35,960 nt of DNA. Origin: Candidatus Heimdallarchaeota archaeon. GTDB lineage: Archaea; Asgardarchaeota; Heimdallarchaeia; Heimdallarchaeales; Heimdallarchaeaceae. A program made the translations under genes and the position numbers. Location: NCBI GenBank assembly GCA_021399395.1, contig JAAFKJ010000120.1, forward strand, positions 1 through 35,960. Direction: 5' to 3'. This document shows positions 33,277 to 35,960 of this stretch, in pieces (within the stretch, counting starts at the first letter, position 1; each line of letters begins with the position of its first letter). Below the pieces are notes generated by a model. It was not told the DNA's origin and made no database searches. It worked only from the letters and a program-made list of their open reading frames with translations.

Positions 33277-34293
33277 ATGAGCTTAAAGACAAAAATTCTG
33301 TTAGGGGTAATCTCACTTTTAGTCTTAACTGGAATAGGTTTAGGAGTCTATTTTGGTGCTTTTTATGCGCCTAATGGAGAACCTGACCCTGACCCTGACC
33401 CTGACCCTGTAGTTCTTACTATTTATGGTGATAATTCTGAAGCTAATTTTACATTAACTGAGTTGAAAAGTCTAGCAAATGTTACAGGATATGCTGGTTA
33501 CAGAAAATCTACTGGAACTATTGTGGGACCTAATTTATTCAAAGGTGTCTTATTAACGAATTTAATTGCAGAAGTTGGAGGTCTTTCAGCTGGTGAGGAA
33601 CTTGAGGTCATATCAGGTGATCAATACAAAGTAACGTTCACAAACGCAATGATTAATGGTCAATTTCCTGCATATGATAACATAACCGGGGATTATCTAG
33701 GTATCAAAGATTTTAGAGTTATTGTAGCTTATGAAATGGATGGACAGAAACTTTCTACTTCAGATGGTGTTTTAAGAATTGCTTGTTTAGCCGAAGAAGG
33801 TGAGGGTTACCTGTCAGATGGATCACCTTGGGTGAAAGATGTTCAAACAATTAAAGTAATCTCTTCAGCTTCATGGAATGTTTTTCTTTATGGGGCAATC
33901 AATGATAGTATAGACAAAGCAACGTTTGAAGCTTTCATGTATATGAATGATGAAGCCAATTTACTTGTTTATCAATTACTAGAAGATGGCAGAACCAATA
34001 CTTATGAGGGTTTAGCCCTTTGGAGAATATTGGCACTTTTTGATGATGATGATCCTTACACATTCAATGAAACACTTGCTTCAAATGGATATTCAATAAT
34101 TCTGAAGAATGCTCTGAATGAGAGTATAATACTTGATTCTACAGCTGTTTCTTTGAATGAGAGTTTTATTCTAGCTGCTAAGAAAAATGCTATATTTTTG
34201 TCTGACGATCTAGCACCATTAATACTAGTTGGTCCAGGTATTTCTGAGATGCAAATGATTAATGGGATAGACAGAATTGATCTTGAATTCTAA
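33277..34293 (+). CDS. Membrane-anchored protein with two molybdopterin-oxidoreductase (SUOX)-fold-like domains
   Basis: A 338-residue protein. An N-terminal helix (residues 4-28) anchors it outside the cell, followed by a (Asp-Pro)4 spacer. Residues about 44-195 resemble the sulfite-oxidase/YedY fold: LTIYGDN, FTLTELKSLANV, FKGVLLTNLIAEVGG, YKVTFTN, and DGVLRIACLAEE...WVKDVQTIKVIS. Residues 198-338 repeat the outline (LYGAINDSID, YEGLALWRILALF, SIILKNAL, LVGPGISEMQMINGIDRIDL). The Cys that binds molybdenum in true enzymes is not seen at the expected place; the only Cys is in RIACLAEE. A binding or surface role is therefore more likely than catalysis. It is divergent from the ABC importer operon, so a link to its substrate is possible. 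Confidence 0.65.
   Translation: MSLKTKILLGVISLLVLTGIGLGVYFGAFYAPNGEPDPDPDPDPVVLTIYGDNSEANFTLTELKSLANVTGYAGYRKSTGTIVGPNLFKGVLLTNLIAEVGGLSAGEELEVISGDQYKVTFTNAMINGQFPAYDNITGDYLGIKDFRVIVAYEMDGQKLSTSDGVLRIACLAEEGEGYLSDGSPWVKDVQTIKVISSASWNVFLYGAINDSIDKATFEAFMYMNDEANLLVYQLLEDGRTNTYEGLALWRILALFDDDDPYTFNETLASNGYSIILKNALNESIILDSTAVSLNESFILAAKKNAIFLSDDLAPLILVGPGISEMQMINGIDRIDLEF
33384..33409 (+). repeat. Hexanucleotide tandem repeat (CCTGAC) coding for Asp-Pro spacer
   Basis: Four consecutive CCTGAC-type units encode Asp-Pro-Asp-Pro-Asp-Pro-Asp-Pro between anchor and first domain. Such repeats can change length by slippage without breaking the frame. Confidence 0.75.
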
Positions 34294-34385
34294 TCAGTTT
34301 TCTAAATCTATTCTTCATTTTAATAATACAACTTATTAGCAATAATAAACTTAATAATCAGATATGAAAAAAATTGAAACGAGCA

Positions 34386-34404
34386 AAGCTTCTTTTAGAA
34401 GTTT
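34386..34404. other. Weak hairpin upstream of the ABC exporter gene
   Basis: AAGCTTC and GAAGTTT pair over 7 positions with one wobble around TTTTA. It could be an operator or an end signal of the preceding transcript. The remaining 34294-34461 region is AT-rich with no other structure seen. Confidence 0.25.
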
Positions 34405-34418
34405 AATTAATCTGGTTC

Positions 34419-34427
34419 TTTATATAA
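34419..34427 (+). promoter_or_regulatory. TATA box of the ABC exporter gene
   Basis: TTTATATAA centred about 39 bases before the GTG at 34462, giving a leader of roughly 12-15 bases that contains GGGAAAAG. Confidence 0.5.
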
Positions 34428-34461
34428 CCAAAACAAATAACTAATATTGAGTGGGAAAAGA

Positions 34462-35960
34462 GTGACTGAGAGTTTTTCCAATAACGTTACCGGTGAATTT
34501 TACGACGAGGTTATGGATAAATATAGTAAGAAAAGTAACCTCAAATGGGTTCTTAGTCATGTTTTGGCTCACAAAGGAATGATTGCACTGTTTTTTGTAT
34601 TCGCAACAGTAGGTGCAGCAGTTGGAGCAATATCCCCCTTGATTCTCGGAAATCTCATTAATGAGATTCTTCTACCATCTGGAACATGGGAAAGAATAAC
34701 TTATCTTGCTTTCATTCTATTAATACTAACAATAGTGGGTGGTTTGGGAAGTTTCGCCTCTGGCTTGATTATTGAGGTGACATCTCAACGAGTAGAGAGA
34801 GATATAAGAAATGAATACTACGCTTCAATGCTCTCAAAATCAATGACTTTTCATGATGAAGTGAAAGCTGGAGATGTGATGGCTAGAGCAACATTTGATA
34901 CAAGAATGGTAAACTTTTTTGTAAATCCAGTTATTCATCTAGCATATGCAGCAATTTTTGGAGTATTATTTGCAGTAGGAATAATGTTTTTCATAACTCC
35001 ATATTGGTACGGAATGCCAGTGTTAATTATTATTCCAATTATAATTTCAATTCCAATTTTCTTCTTTGCACGAGGATTCTATAAATCAGTTGGACCTATA
35101 TCTATGCAGATCCAACAATCTTATTCCAACCTATCTGCTTATTTACAAGAGAAATTACTAGGTATAAGTGTAATCAAAATCTTTGCTAGAGAACCTTTTG
35201 AGAGAGTTTCATTTAGAGAAAAGAATAATAAATTGTCTGAAGAGATTATTACTAGAGGAAAACTAAGATCAAGATATTTTCCTGTTTTGTTTGTTGGTTT
35301 AGGTGTAGGGCTTTCAGTTCTATGGGGAAGTCTGTTAATCAGTTGGGGAATAGGAAATCCTGTAACCCAAGTTGCTTGGAGTTTAAGTGCTCTTGAAGTA
35401 GGTGGAGTGGCAGTAGCAAGTTTTGGAATAGGCGAATTAATAACCTATTCGCTATTAGCTGGAAATCTATTCTTCCCCGTATGGGTGATGTCTTGGATGC
35501 TTGTACTAATCCAGATGGGATTTGCAGGTGCTAGCAGAATCGTCGATATTCTAACTAAAGAAACAATCATACCTGCTCCCGAAAAACCTGTAATTCTAGA
35601 TGCTGTTAAGGGAGATATTAGTTTCTCTGATGTTACATTTTCATATGATAATAATGTGAAAGTTGTGAAGAACGTTTCATTCAATGTCCCTGCTGGTAGT
35701 AGAATAGCAGTCGTTGGTCCAGCAGGTTGTGGAAAAACTACGATAATGAAGTTGCTAACTAGGCTCTATGATGTTGATTCAGGGAGTATTCAAATTGATG
35801 GAGTGGATATTAGAGAATTGTCTCTAGATACAATTCGAAGAAACGTAGGTGTAATTGAGCAAGATATAGTCTTATTTTCTGCAACAATTCAAGAGAACAT
35901 ATCCTATGGTAAGCCTGAAGCTACAGATGAAGAAGTATTTGCAGCTGCAAGGATGGCTCA
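34462..35960 (+). CDS. ABC exporter half-transporter (ABCB/MsbA-like), 3' end outside window
   Basis: This gene is absent from the ORF track because it has no stop in the window; I read 499 uninterrupted codons from GTG 34462. The N-terminal half is a six-helix exporter membrane domain (first helix ALFFVFATVGAAVGAI; intracellular loop with VERDIRNEYYASML; FHDEVKAGDVMARATFDTRMV; LGISVIKIFAREPFE). The ATPase starts near ISFSDVTFSYDNN with Walker A GPAGCGKTT and the Q-loop IEQDIVLFSATIQENISYG, then the window ends before the signature motif. Such proteins dimerise and export lipids, drugs or peptides; the substrate is unknown. An in-frame ATG 17 codons later (34513) is a possible alternative start. 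Confidence 0.93.
   Translation, partial: MTESFSNNVTGEFYDEVMDKYSKKSNLKWVLSHVLAHKGMIALFFVFATVGAAVGAISPLILGNLINEILLPSGTWERITYLAFILLILTIVGGLGSFASGLIIEVTSQRVERDIRNEYYASMLSKSMTFHDEVKAGDVMARATFDTRMVNFFVNPVIHLAYAAIFGVLFAVGIMFFITPYWYGMPVLIIIPIIISIPIFFFARGFYKSVGPISMQIQQSYSNLSAYLQEKLLGISVIKIFAREPFERVSFREKNNKLSEEIITRGKLRSRYFPVLFVGLGVGLSVLWGSLLISWGIGNPVTQVAWSLSALEVGGVAVASFGIGELITYSLLAGNLFFPVWVMSWMLVLIQMGFAGASRIVDILTKETIIPAPEKPVILDAVKGDISFSDVTFSYDNNVKVVKNVSFNVPAGSRIAVVGPAGCGKTTIMKLLTRLYDVDSGSIQIDGVDIRELSLDTIRRNVGVIEQDIVLFSATIQENISYGKPEATDEEVFAAARMA

Overview
The window looks like part of an AT-rich archaeal chromosome, roughly one third G+C by eye. The archaeal signs are a type II methionine aminopeptidase, a UPF0216/DUF61 protein, a TrmB-type regulator domain, and TATA boxes 25-45 bases ahead of many start codons, several of which imply leaderless or short-leader mRNAs. 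Bacterial-looking genes (DnaK/DnaJ, class I GAPDH, a MalK-type sugar importer, a multi-PAS signalling protein) are mixed in. Lysine-rich tails, zinc-ribbon membrane proteins and very long coiled-coil proteins suggest an Asgard archaeon, perhaps Heimdallarchaeia; this placement is an inference with no marker gene in the window to prove it. I see no tRNA, rRNA, CRISPR array or insertion sequence, and no gene-free stretch above about 230 bases.

Layout. 1-1600: a small DUF4389-like membrane protein on the minus strand and an SDR-type epimerase with a membrane-binding basic tail; the epimerase has two stacked inverted repeats in its promoter and leader. 1739-4897: dnaK and dnaJ, without grpE. 4951-7390: a compact plus-strand operon of a zinc-ribbon/4-TM protein, a UPF0216 protein and an M24-fold peptidase homologue that has lost most metal ligands. 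7406-8818: type II methionine aminopeptidase preceded by a small winged-helix protein, minus strand. 9032-16051: a tight three-gene operon of an AAA-type ATPase with a helical SNAP/TPR-like C-terminal half, a 484-residue coiled-coil protein, and a 1257-residue protein with a TrmB winged helix at one end, about 1000 residues of coiled coil, and a TrmB/PLD-like domain at the other. Its promoter carries a perfect dyad at the expected transcription start. This is the best candidate for an undescribed system.

16161-22650: a small Cys-containing protein, class I GAPDH, a polytopic membrane protein, a secreted single-anchor protein, an ornithine-type class III aminotransferase, a small hypothetical, and a CaCA-family cation exchanger. 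22705-27162: an 11-PAS-domain protein whose terminal DHp-like helix has Arg where His is expected and which has no kinase ATPase domain.

27303-33138: an ABC sugar-type importer operon (binding protein, then one chain carrying both permease modules, then MalK-type ATPase). The permease chain has an extracytoplasmic Fn3-like domain, a long membrane linker and an exact-register 98-residue tandem duplication. Divergent from it is a membrane-anchored protein with two sulfite-oxidase-fold-like domains lacking an obvious molybdenum-ligand Cys. 34462 to the right edge: the first 499 codons of an ABC exporter half-transporter, missed by the ORF track because it runs off the window.

Together the genes cover protein folding and maturation, central carbon metabolism, uptake and export, and sensing, with one unexplained ATPase/giant coiled-coil module.
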